Origin: Sanderia malayensis
Taxonomy: Eukaryota > Cnidaria > Scyphozoa > Semaeostomeae > Pelagiidae
Assembly: GCA_013076295.1 (NCBI GenBank)
Contig: RQOL01000817.1
Location: 53,056-117,055 of the forward strand
DNA length: 64,000 nucleotides
Direction: 5' to 3'
Under the pieces are notes generated by a model, which worked only from the letters and a program-made list of their open reading frames with translations, made no database searches and was not told where the DNA came from. The position numbers and the translations under genes are program-made. Position 1 is the stretch's first letter, and each line of letters begins with the position of its first letter. Of this stretch, positions 25,637-36,545 are shown in pieces.

Positions 25637-26597
25637 TCATTGTCGTGATGGCTCAGGTAAAGGGAGCCCCCATACTAGAAAGTTTGATTTCTGCATGCGG
25701 GAGACAGGTGGTAGTGTTTGATGGTGGTAATGTTTGACAAGTACAATTTTTAATTTTGCGCACTTGACAGGCAGTTTTGCAGGTTGCAGCTTGCTTGTAC
25801 ACGTAAAATCTTCTACAAGCAGTACATACTTTCCAGTCTGGGGAAGCCCCATTTCAAAGTTAAGAATTCTTTGCCACAAACTTGGGTGTACCTGATCTCT
25901 TTGTTTTAGTACTCGTCATTCTAAGCTACTCTGCTATTTTTTGCAATATTGCAATATCCACATACTCCATGCGAGAACAAGCTGGCAATACAACAAGCAT
26001 ACATTACCATAGCATATATGCAAACCACAAACATGTAATACCTGTTCACATTGATTTGGTGTCACTGTCACTCCTTCTTGACCAATTTGCATTTCGCTTC
26101 CAATTGCCGTAGATCTATTATCTAAAATAAAATAAAAAATTGAATAGTCCCACTTAACATACAGGGTAGGATATCCTTTCATATTCGTTAAACAGTGAAC
26201 ACCGCCCATATACCTTACCTGGTACATGCCAATCTGCATTTTCTAGCATGTCCACATCAACTGAGTTTTGCTGTGGCATATAAAAGCCAATACCATCGTC
26301 CTCATCACCAACACCATCACCAATGTCAGCATCCTCGGTCAATTTCATATTATTCAGTGGGTCAGGGTTGATAACTTTCTTTTTTGGGCAGCCTTTTGGT
26401 CTCTTTTGCCCTGCAAATTTATGCCTCCTTGGGAAACTTGTATGAGCAGGCATGCCTTCATTTGGACCAAAGACATTATCCGGTCTGTTAAAAGAGGACG
26501 AACACAAATGAAAATGTTGGCGGATGTTTTCTCTTCCTAACCCAAGCTCAGGCCTTCCAACTATTTTTCTGTTCGTTGTATTTTGTTCTGCCATCAC

Positions 26598-27214
26598 AAC
26601 ATCACAAGTGGGTCAGGCAATTCATGCAATGCTGTCGCCAAATACAAATGGCCTCACTTGGGGACATGAGTGACCACGTGATAAAGTGTGTTGGTTGAAG
26701 AAGTACCAAATTCAGGAACATTTTATGCCTCATATATATATATAACACAGACGCCATTCATAGTTTTTTTGGGTAAATTATGTTTTGATCAATTGTGATT
26801 ATAATAGTCCACGACACGAACAGTTGCTTTTTAACTGTGTTATTATGTTTTTAGAATAGCAGAGGTCCGAGAATTGTTTTTGAACCTAGCCAGGGAATTA
26901 GAAATAAGTATGACAAACAAAAATTGAAATCACTGGGCAACAAGGTTTGGTTTTACTCAGGCCCAATGAAAATTTTTTTAGGTTCATGAAAGAGACAGAC
27001 TTTTTAAAAAGGATGAACTGGTTGCTAAATTGTGTTTGACTTTTACAGTTAAAAAATGGTATAAAATACGAAAATGCCAACAATTGCTCTTTCTTTATAT
27101 ACTGATAAGAGTGGATCAGTGCATGTAAAGTAAACAGGTTCTTATATTATATGCTTTTTGTCTGAAATTTCAATTCTGTATTAGTTTTATTGTACTAATT
27201 GCTTTTTTACAAAG
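26598..27214. other. Intergenic region between divergent genes
   Basis: The stretch separates the KDZ gene start (minus strand) from the next plus-strand exons. It contains a short TATATATATATAA run near 26738. No coding sequence is seen. Confidence 0.4.
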
Positions 27215-27518
27215 GTCGCAATGAATTTTCCTCGATTGCCCAAGATGCTATTGTGACAAGAAAGTTTGTTCAAGTGGTATTGAGAGGTTTGCAACAACCT
27301 CCACAAGATCAATCATCAGATAGTAAATGTACAGGTAAGAAAAGAATACAATTGTTATTATTTCTTTAATGAAGAAATTTATAACCTCATGTTTTCAAGT
27401 TTATTTATAGAAATTAGCTTGGACCCATATTTGATTGAAGAAATCAAATCCAATGATGTAGAGCTCTTTACTCTAGATTATAAAAGAAAGAGAATTGGAG
27501 CAATTTTTCATGGAAATG
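27215..27518 (+). CDS. Two exons of an unrecognised spliced gene
   Basis: Exon 27215-27334 ends at ACAG before GTAAGA. Exon 27411-27518 follows TTATTTATAG and ends before GTAATT. The frame is kept across the intron (phase 1), giving a charged polypeptide that includes DAIVTRKFVQVVLRGLQQ and SLDPYLIEEIKSNDVELF. No family is recognised. Upstream exons are probably nearby, and the gene is interrupted downstream by the Helitron block starting at 27602. The acidic exon at 31800-32051 may be its end. Confidence 0.5.
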
Positions 27519-27617
27519 GTAATTTGTAAAATATTTGTTTGGTTTTTCTTTAATCAGACTATTTCTAGAACTTTTTCTATAGTGTGTAAGATGCGAATAG
27601 ATCTCTACTATAATACT

Positions 27618-28250
27618 AAAACGTGAGCGGTGACGGAAAGTGCGGTCAAAGGCCACCAACCAACCGACTTTGTCTTCACTACTCCTAAAATTTCCCCGAT
27701 CTGTTCTTTTCGAAAACCACTAGCAATTATTCCCACTCGCGCCTATATTACTAATATCTATTTTGTTTTTCGAAATTCCTTTTCGTTTTCCAAATATGTT
27801 CAACTTTCTACCTCGAAAATCCTTCCGCCCTTTGTTTCGTTTCAAGTTTGCTTTGTGCACTTTGTCAGATACTGCCGTGCCAAGGCTTTTGTTTTGCGTG
27901 CAAGGGGGAGATGTCCCCAGCTTTGATGCGTACTAGACCATCGAGTCGAACAAAACGTGTTGTGCCATGCGACCCCCGTGGCTAAATGCATTTGAAATGA
28001 CGTCGTGCTTCTGGAAAGATCCACCGTGCGTTGTTTACCGTTTTCGAAACAATGAATCCCTGTTGCGTTTGACACTAATCCGACAGCCTGTATTGTTACT
28101 TTGGGCTTTGATTGACGAGGAAGTTCCTTCCTTCCTTGAGCGAACGTGCAGTGGATGTCCATTTTCGAATTTGGGACGGGACAAACCGAATGAAATTGCT
28201 TGCGTTGTGTTGCTGCGTTTTATTTTTGCTGCCGTTTTACTCGAGTTTTC
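27618..28250. repeat. Interspersed repeat family R1, copy 2
   Basis: Diverged copy of 16562-17500, beginning GCGGTGACGGAAAGTGCGGT and ending near the GGGACGGGACAAAC block. Overlapping ORFs on both strands are not conserved between the two copies. Confidence 0.7.
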
Positions 28251-29289
28251 CAACTAAAAGCTTCTCGGGAATTGACTGGTAAGTTGCTAAGTTGTTTCCA
28301 TTTGCCTCTACTAAACTCCTCTGCTAAATCGAATGCTAAAACCGTGAATTGTCAATTTCTGCTTTTATAATTACAGGTCTGGATGCAACCATCTAAAGAA
28401 CGAATTTCAGAAACGACAATTTTGTGATTTCACTGAAACGAAGACATTCAAAGCACATGCAGTTGTCTAACAGCTATTCTGCCCTTCCTTGCAATCAACT
28501 GGAATTTTACATGAAACTTGCCATGCAGAACTGTTTCCCAAAGAACTCCACGGGTAAGTGGCTAAGTTTTTTCTATATTTCCCCCTCAGCTGTAAAGTTT
28601 TATTCAGCTCGGATTCCGTGATCAACAACTCGCTTTTCAAATTTCTCCAGCCGTGCAATATATTTTCAAAATCTCAATCATAATCTCTATAAATTGACTC
28701 TGATTTGTTTGAGAGAGCTCTGATCGATCAACACTAAAATTCTAAATCGATTTCTGCAGATTTTGATGTGAAATTCTAACTCGCCAGACTCGAAAGCAGC
28801 TATTTTCATATTGCATTGAAGCAGGGCGTCCGGAGAAGCACGGCAAATCCCACTTCACATGGATTCTAAACTGGAAACGTGCCCACCACTGACCTGCAAT
28901 TCAAAACACGAAAGTCGTCGATTTGGCGTGTCACATGTGAGTGAATTGATTGAAAACTTTCATGATCTGCTGTATTTAAAACCCTTCTATATCACGAATT
29001 TTCGAATGCGTGTTCAGAAGCATTTAACTTTGATGCCCCTCTAAAATTTTCATAATGCGCTTTGTATTGCTTGCATGGATTCCTGTAGTCGTAAATATGT
29101 TTTTACGAATTTGAGCTGTATTTTTAATATTGTATATTTTCCAATCGAAATTTCGAATTAAATGGATCCCATTATGATATACTATACTATTCAATATGAT
29201 ATACATGTATGATATACTATTCGATCGCAATGCTTCTCTCTGTTCGGTTTAAAATCGAGACGTTTCTGGCACGCTCAGAAGAGCACGAA

Positions 29290-29760
29290 CATTTGCATCG
29301 TGGAAAAAATGGACCTGGAACAACATTCGAATGGAATGCAACCTTTGCACTTCCATGGGGGAAAAGATGGAAATATGAGGATCAGAATCATTTCAAATTA
29401 AATCATGGGAGAAAACATGGACCCAGAACAACCTTGGAATGAAAGTTGGGATCGCGTATCCCATGGACCATGCTGTGGGGGAATGGATGCAACTTTGAAG
29501 ATTTGAATCATTTCAAGTTAAGTCATGGGAGAAAACATGGACCTGGAACAACCTTGGAATGCAAATCGGAACTCGGGGATTCCATGGACCATGTGGTCGG
29601 GGAATGGTTCCAACTATGACGACTTCAAGGATTTCAATTTAAGTCATCATGCACCTAGAACAACCTTGGAATGGAAATGGGGACTCGGGGATTCCATTGA
29701 GCTAATGGTGGGGAATGGATGGCAGTATGAGGACATCAATGATTTCAAACAAAATTCTTT
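29290..29760. repeat. Four tandem units of about 110-120 bp
   Basis: The blocks GGACCTGGAACAAC, GGACCCAGAACAACC, GGACCTGGAACAACC and CACCTAGAACAACC recur at about 29311, 29419, 29541 and 29650. Each is followed by TTGGAATG or TCGAATGG, a GGGGGAATGGAT-like block and a GATTTCAA-like block. Repeat identity is imperfect. It lies within the Helitron-derived block. Confidence 0.8.
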
Positions 29761-31257
29761 TTCTTTTGCGTGTCCGACCACTGATTTTATCGCAAACTAA
29801 CCAACTTTAATTAGAACGGATTGCTTAACGTGTCCGCCGCTGCAGGATGGTCTAATATTACTATTCTGTGATGTCACGTGACGGTGGCGAAACTCTGGCC
29901 AAAACAATAGATTCAACCCAAAACAATAGGTCGAACGCCCAAAAACAATGGGACGAAACGTTGAATCGGTGATCAATAAGGCTTTTTTGAATGGGATCGC
30001 AAAAGGTTGGCACTTGCATGTAAAGGCTCCGTTTCGGGAGTAGGCAAAAGTTATCTATTTTTGGAAACCTATTTCCAAAGAATTTTTGAGTTATTCCATT
30101 AATTACTCCGCTAATTGTGCTATCACGAAAAAAGGACAGTTTACGCTGGAGAAACTTCCAAATTAGCATCTCCGACTCCATTTTCGAAAAGAGTGTTCGC
30201 TCTTCACGTGACCCGTTTCGCCTTTTCCTGCAATTTGATTGGCTCTTTTGCAACTTCACGTGAACAGTGACGCGTTTTTCGTTATCATGCAAATTTGCCC
30301 TCTGCAGGCAGCAGGTACTTTTGGAGAAGACGCGTGTTTTTGTTTTGTACACAAAAAGTGAGGTGGACGCCTTTCAAAGTGTTTTACCAGCTAAATTATC
30401 TTTGTAAAGAGCTCTTAATTGTTTGAAAGACCCCTGGTGAGTTGCAGGAAACAATGGAGAACACAGGTGATAGCTTTGTTTTTTTTTAATGAAATAGTTG
30501 TAGGTTTTGTTGTATGTAGTAGGCGACCGCCATTGTTGCTTCGGCATGCTAGCAACGTTTAGGCAATGGTCAAAGTTTTGAATTTTTCCGGCCCTATTTG
30601 CACGATTTTCCCAATTTAAATTTTTGACAAGTGTTTTCTGATAACACAACTAAAATAATGTGCTGTTTTTTTTTGTTTTTTTTTGTTTTTTTTACGATTT
30701 CCAACAAAGTTGCTTTTCACTTGGGAAGGAGCAATTTTTCACGCAACACGCGTTGATTTTGCATTTGCAAAAATTCAATTTTAGCCTGCCACAATTGATT
30801 ATTTTTTACCCAAACACTTTCGATAATTGTTCCCCAACATATTACCTTCATGTTGGTGTTTTTTGAGTTCAACTGTGTCACTATTTGCCACGGTAAATAC
30901 TATTTTTACTTGCTAAAGTGTGTTCAAAGGTTTTGCTTTTTGCACTGCTCCGAAATTTCATTCAAACCACTTCCACTAAATGGTCTCTAATAATTCAGTA
31001 TTACTTATTTAAGAGATGAGACTATTTCCAACGTGTTTACTGTTTCCTTAGCTACAGTTTGATATATTTTTTATTACAGATTGAGTTTAAATTTGCCAGG
31101 ATGGATTAGGTTTTTGAAAGTAACTATTTTTTTTCAAACTTCACACTGAAATTATCAACTTTCAGAAACGGCCTTCAGGGAGCAGCGTGGGCGCGGGGCC
31201 GTCGCTTGCTAGGGGGGAAGATTCGACCTCCCACCTTTACTTTCTTTAGAAATGTTA

Positions 31258-31632
31258 GGTCGTATGTATTGTAGGATTTGTATAGTAAGGTATGTATAGT
31301 AGGGTATGTATAGTAGGGTATGTATAGTAGGGTATGTATTGTAGGGTATGTATTGTAGGGTATGTATTGTAGGGTATGTATTGTAAGGTATGTATTGTAG
31401 GGTATGTATTGTAGGGTATGTATTGTAGGGTAGGTATTGTAGGGTATGTATTGTAGGGTATGTATTGTAGGGTATGTATTATAGGGTATGTATTGTAGGG
31501 TATGTATGTGTGTGTGTATGTATGTATGTATGTATGTATGTATGTATGTATGTAGGTATGTATGTAGGTATGTATGTATGTATGTAAGTATGTATGTATG
31601 TATGTATGTATGTATGTATGTATGTATGTATG
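31258..31632. repeat. 14-bp minisatellite followed by (GTAT)n
   Basis: About 17 copies of TGTAGGGTATGTAT run to about 31505, then a (TATG)n tetranucleotide tract to 31632. It lies immediately inside the Helitron 3' end, which starts with GGGCATGAGCGGAAGCGAAT. The 14-mer is the same as in the array at 25462-25636. Confidence 0.93.
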
Positions 31633-31794
31633 GGCATGAGCGGAAGCGAATGCAGCGCGCGAAGTGCGCCAACCAGATTAAGTTTTTTTTACTTGACGGG
31701 CCGGGGCGAACGAGCGAAGCGAGTGATGACCCCTAGTACTAATATACTGTTTGATTTACTTAAGATCTAAAAAAGCGCAACATCTGAAAGAAGG

Positions 31795-32051
31795 AGAAGT
31801 GTCCAGATCGGTGGCAAGAGAACATCCCCTTCCGCTCCCCAAATGCAAGGCCATCTTCAAGTGTTGATAACCTGGATAGCATTTTATCATCATGTAAAGA
31901 ATTTATTATTGCTGTTGGTGTTAATGAAGTTGAAAGTGATGAGATGTCTGATTCACCGAGTGATGAACAAGTTGACAACACTATTGGATCATCTGGCGGG
32001 CAGGATGAATTTCCAGCTGAGCTAGTGATTTCTGACAATGTGGAACTCTAA
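31795..32051 (+). CDS. Acidic terminal exon of an unrecognised gene
   Basis: From about 31795 the frame is open to TAA at 32049-32051 and encodes a Ser/Asp/Glu-rich tail (SSVDNLDSILSSCKEFII, then ESDEMSDSPSDEQVDN). Codon content is protein-like, unlike the surroundings. An AG acceptor near 31785-31794 is plausible. It could be the last exon of the gene seen at 27215-27518, separated from it by the Helitron block; that link is inference. Confidence 0.4.
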
Positions 32052-33677
32052 ATTGTTGAATTTGTCCTCCTTAAATTCAGAAACTTTAAATTATTTTCTG
32101 CTGAGGACCGTTTTGTTTTAGCTTGATCCAAGAAATCCAAACTAGCCTTTAGGGGACTAATTCAAAAATGTACAGTATCATTTGTATCTTCTTGGAAAAA
32201 GGGTTTATTTGTTGTAAAAGAAATATAGTGAGTAATGAGAGAAAACCGAGATAAAAAGATGGACAGTTTATTGTGCTTACAAGAATGCAGTAACCTTTAT
32301 ATCTGTTGAAAATAAGACCCCAGGTAGATGTTTCATAGAAGAGAAGTAATTTTTGGGTTTAGGCAAGCTTCTTACCTGATCAAGAATTCATATGACAAAT
32401 TCAAGGCTCAAAAAATGTTAGAATAGCTTTTCCAGCAGATTATTAGGTGCTCTAGAGATGTACACATATGGACCTCTTTTAATGCTTGTCATATACCAAG
32501 ACGATGGCTATAATAAAAAAATGAGAATTGCAATAAAAAAGAACATATTTCATAACAGGATAATTGCAACGTTTTAAAATTCCAAATTTGCATAATGCGC
32601 ATCAAGTTTGACTTATTTTTCATTTATAACTTGTAATTTTCAAAGACAATATTCATTAGAGTCGGCATTGTACTTTGTATTTTCTTTCATTTCAGCCACT
32701 TGTGAAAACCAGGTACTTTTTCACGTGCAGCTATACATGGTAGAATAAAGCCGGAACGAGATGAAAAAAGATATCTTGCCTTGCTATGTCTGTCTGCTTG
32801 TGTAATTGTGCAGAGCTTGTCATTTCGTATCAGAAGATTTTTGATTAAATGAGTTTTCTATCCAGTGGATGTACAAAATTCATTTCTTTCCAGTGTTTCT
32901 GCTTCTGTTTTCTCTTATTTGTTTTTGTCAAATATAGCAAATGGATATTTGCTCATTTTCTATTTTGTTCAATTTAATTTTTTTCTCTCAGGATGCGTTG
33001 CAATAGAGTTCATGCAACCATTTATACTCCTTCGCTTGGGAAGGGCACAATTTTTGGTGGAATTGTTGCTTTATTATATTTTCAATAATTATTGCTCTGC
33101 ATCAAGTATCAGTAATTATCATCAAGAAAAAGTGATTATATTTGTTTGAAAGGTATTCACATAACAGAAGATGATGAATTCTTTTTGAGTTTGCTTTCAA
33201 TGCTGTTGGAGAAGGCTATATTAAATTTTGTGAACTATGTAATGTTTTGCTTCCTAGTTGTACAGTAGTATGAGAATTGATAATGGAAAATATTTTTTTG
33301 TAGCTGCATGTTGATGATTTTGTGTTTTCAACGATATTGTTCATTATGCTTTTAAATGGTTTCACTTGTGTCATTTCGATCAGCCTTCCTGGTGGACCCA
33401 ATCTTCACAGGAAAATAAGGTCTGCGAACAATGGATGAAATCCTTGTTTTGGAGTACAGTCAATTGTGCAATCACAGTTTTTATTGTTTATCTATTCTTA
33501 TTAGTTATTAAAAACCTGAATGCCCTTTCGGAAAGTGACAAGGACAATATATTGTATTGTTTTGCTGTACTTGTGTTATCGTTTTTAGCATGAAATATAA
33601 TCCCTTTCAGATCTATTTTCGAGCAAAACATCATTTCTTAAAGGGAAAACGATATTATACTTTTGCGGACATTTGCA
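32052..33677. other. Non-coding stretch
   Basis: AT-rich DNA with short ORFs (largest 94 codons at 32865-33149, hydrophobic, no motif). No gene, repeat or element border is supported. Confidence 0.4.
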
Positions 33678-33681
33678 TTAA

Positions 33682-34795
33682 AGGGCTTATGCAGCCAAAA
33701 ATGACCTATCGTTTTTTTTGCTGAAATGGGAGAAAAAGATCAGAGTATCACTATGAACCTATTTTGAGTGTTTTCTGACGAGTATAAGCATGTTTTATTT
33801 AAGCTCAAACCTACCCATGTCTGTAGGAACGTGTGACATCACAGTGATGACACGGGAATCGAGTTCCAGTGGGGTTTGTATGGGAAATTTCGACCTCACG
33901 TCACAATTTTTTTAATAACTGGAGATAGCGCAAAGCGATTTCGATTCTCTCACCAGTGGCAAAAATACCGATGTTTTTCTCACATTATGAGCTGATTTCC
34001 GTTGCTTTTGATCAAAAGTGGGATTTATAACAAATTTTTAAAAAAAATAAAATTTTCGTGATTTTGGTTTTCTGTGACGTCACATTGAACCAAGTTATTG
34101 TTCTCTGTACACGAAATGCAGACGCGAGAAACAGTATGAGACTAATGAGACTGGAAGTGAAGCTTACCATTTATTTCAAAATGTCGGATAATTGTGCTTA
34201 TACCAGTTCTAGCTCGGACAACAAACCAAACAAAACAAGAAGTAGTCCTAACCTAATAGCAGCAAACAAGACGAAGATTATTCTGTAGTTATTTTACATG
34301 TTCGAAGTGCGTACGAAAGAGAGCTCGCCGTAGTCGCCCCGGAGTCAACTACAGCGATGGAAGATTCTGCATGTGACGGCCTATCCCTTCAAGACATTGA
34401 TGTCTGCTTTCGAAATAGAAGTTCTGTTGATGAATAGTTAGTGTATATTGTCATTGAGAAGTCCACGGCAGTTATTAAATTTCAATTTATTACAGTACAG
34501 TCATTCCAATTTTATTCATCTGCAAGGCCCAAAAGAACACAGCTGTGACTCTTGTCGAACATTTTCACTCCGATCAGCGTTTTGTTGACCGCGGTTCGCA
34601 GGGGGTGTCTGCTGAGATCGCGCATCACTGCGATGTCACAGTTTCTACAAAAAGTTGTCCAAACTGCTTACTTTGGCAATGAATAGCTCAGAAACTACAA
34701 AGTACAAATTCTATTTGCGGGATGCTTCTAAGCACGTTAAATTCTCTCCATTTCAGCAGAAAAGATGATATGCCATTTTTGGCTGCATAAGCCCT
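33682..34795. mobile_element. Non-autonomous transposon flanked by TTAA
   Basis: The left end AGGGCTTATGCAGCCAAAAA and the right end, on the other strand, are identical over about 26 bases and similar over about 55 (including TGCTGAAATGG). Both ends are flanked by TTAA (33678-33681 and 34796-34799), the target duplication used by piggyBac-type elements. The interior (1.1 kb) has no transposase. The family name is inferred only from TTAA. Confidence 0.82.
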
Positions 34796-34799
34796 TTAA

Positions 34800-35392
34800 C
34801 AAAGTCTTTAATGATTAAAATATTCTTGTTTCCAAATTTTAAGATTTTTCATCCTGCCGAACCAGCCGTCTCTTGAGAAAGTCTTTTTTTCCATAACTTC
34901 TGAATTGTTGTTATTTGTCTTTTACAATTGTCAATTGTATTGCAACTTACCGGTATTTTCTACACAATGTTTTGTCATTGTTAGTTGATGAGTATTTAAG
35001 CTCCGTTTTCCATATCATTTGAACGATAACATCTGAAAGAGTAAACAAGTTTGGTGTTACTTGGATTTGATGAATTTAGCAAATTGGTAATCTTAATGGG
35101 TAAGTTTTTGCCACAACAAGAATTTGACTTGCAATACTGTTCGTTGTTAACATCATTATTAAGAACGAAATAATAATTTGCATAAAGGTTCTTCCATTTT
35201 CGTTCTTGTTGTGGTCCCATTATTCTCCTATAAGCATTATGCTTACAAAAAAGCGCTTAAGATAACGTCTGCAGTTTTCGTGTCTTGTTTCAAAAAGAAT
35301 TACACAATAATTGAAGACAACAAGACAAAAGTTAGCAAACAAACAGAACATCCAGAGAATAAATGGATAATAAAAGTAGATGTAATAATAAA
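34800..35392. other. Non-coding stretch
   Basis: No gene recognised. Short ORFs of up to 74 codons overlap on opposite strands. Confidence 0.35.
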
Positions 35393-36545
35393 CTAGGGGT
35401 CATCACTTGCTTCGCTCGTTCGCCCCAGCCCGTCAAGTAAAAAAAGCTTAATCTGGTTGGCGAACTTCGTGCGCTGCATTCGCTTACGCTCATGCCCCTT
35501 TCAACCCCACTTACAATGAGTTAGCTCGCTGCACTCGCATGTCTATTTATTATCAAGAAACATTAACTGGTAGGGCGCACTTCGTGCACTGCATTCGCTC
35601 ACGCTCATGCCCCTTTCAACCCCACTTACAATGGGTTAGCTCGCTGCGCTCGCCTGTCTATCTGTTATCAAGACACATTGACTGATAACTGAGCTCGCCT
35701 GTGGTTGGCGCACTTCGTGCGCTGCATTCGCTGCCGCTCATGCTTCTGGTTACTCCTCTTACAATAGTTTGGCTCGCTCCGCTCGCCTCATAATCGCGTA
35801 TCATAATTTGTTTTTAAAACTTTGACTTTGTTTACATTAGGCCTAAGCGTCACAGTATGCCGAAGCAACAATGGCGGTCGTACAAAAACTAAAACTATCT
35901 CACTCAAAAAACAAAACAAAACTATCACCTGTGTTCTCAATTGTCTCCTGTAATTTTCCAGAGGTCTCTCAAACAATTACCAAGGCTTTACAAAGATAAT
36001 TCATGTCGTAAAACACTTTGAAAGGCGCCCAGTTATCCTTTGTGTTGAAAACAAAGACACGCGTCTTCTCCAAAAGTACCTGCTGTTCAACCCGAGGGCT
36101 AATTTGCATAATAACGAAAAACGCGTAACTTTTCACGTGAAGTCACGAAAGAGCCCATCAAATTGCAGCAAAAGGCGAAGCGCGTCACGTGAAGAGGGAA
36201 CAATTTCTTCGAAATTGTAGTTCGCGACCCGAATTTGGAAGTTTCGCCAGCGTAAACCGTTGTTTTTTCGTGATAGCACAATTAGTAGAATAATTAATGG
36301 AATAACTCAAAAATTCTTTTAAAATAGGCTTCCAAAAATAGATAACTTTTGCCTACTCCAAAAACGGAGCCTTTCCATGCAAGTCTCAACCTTTTGCAAC
36401 CCCATTGAAAAAAGCCTTATTGATCACCAATTCGCCTGTTCGGCCCATTGTTTTTGAGCGTTCGACCTATTGTTTCGGGTTGAATCTATTGTTTTTGGCA
36501 GGGAAAATGCGTCATCACGTGACTCCGTAGAATATATATATTAGA
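35393..36545 (-). mobile_element. Non-autonomous Helitron, 1.15 kb
   Basis: Read on the minus strand it starts TCTAATATATATATTCTACG at 36545 and ends with the family 3' terminus and CTAG at 35393, with A at 35392 (T on the element strand) as flank. The body (36545 to about 35840) is homologous to 29851-30560, including the three CACGTGA sites and GGAGAAGACGCGTGT. The last 400 bases before the terminus hold three tandem units of the approximately 120-bp satellite that forms the arrays at 53-64 kb. No coding sequence. Confidence 0.85.

Larger units (their letters stand above)
13959..26597 (-). pseudogene. KDZ-type transposase gene, HMGXB3-like, multi-exon and broken (copy A)
   Basis: This looks like a Kyakuja-Dileera-Zisupton (KDZ) transposase of the kind often annotated as HMG domain-containing protein 3-like. 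Probable exons, in order: 26597-26219, 26121-26042, 25891-about 25645, 25438-25316, about 25210-25090, 24790-24672, 22805-about 22380, 22219-22075, 16244-15971, 15355-about 14640, 14505-14335 and 14146-13959. Family motifs include CNNCGQYPQ (about 16080), NSPVCSYFP (about 15125), DNCCNLHQYCL with FHWKSHFG (14430-14340) and the C-terminal NEQQNATFKALHKQL. The last two exons join in phase at the G-C step after HFG. Frameshifts or stops are seen near 25828, 25130, 24735, 16150, 15010 and 14740, so the copy is dead. Family assignment is from memory of conserved blocks. A Harbinger element and repeats fill the 16.3-22 kb intron. Confidence 0.78.
27602..31736 (+). mobile_element. Helitron-derived block, probably nested, without transposase
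   Basis: The right end is a clear Helitron 3' terminus: the GCGCGCGAAGTGCGCC hairpin, a T tract, GGGGCGAACGAGCGAAGCGA and CTAG at 31733-31736. Two candidate 5' ends exist. TCTCTACTATAATACTAAAA at 27602 is preceded by A and fits the TC start. TCTAATATTACTATTCTGTG at 29851 is shared with the Helitron copy at 36545-35393. The simplest reading is a shorter Helitron (29851-31736) inserted next to or within an older one carrying repeat R1. No Rep or helicase sequence is present. Confidence 0.7.

Noticed and set aside
31175..31736. ORFs of 165 and 82 codons over the TGTAGGGTATGTAT and (TATG)n arrays
   Set aside because: Pure simple-repeat translation; both strands are open for the same reason.
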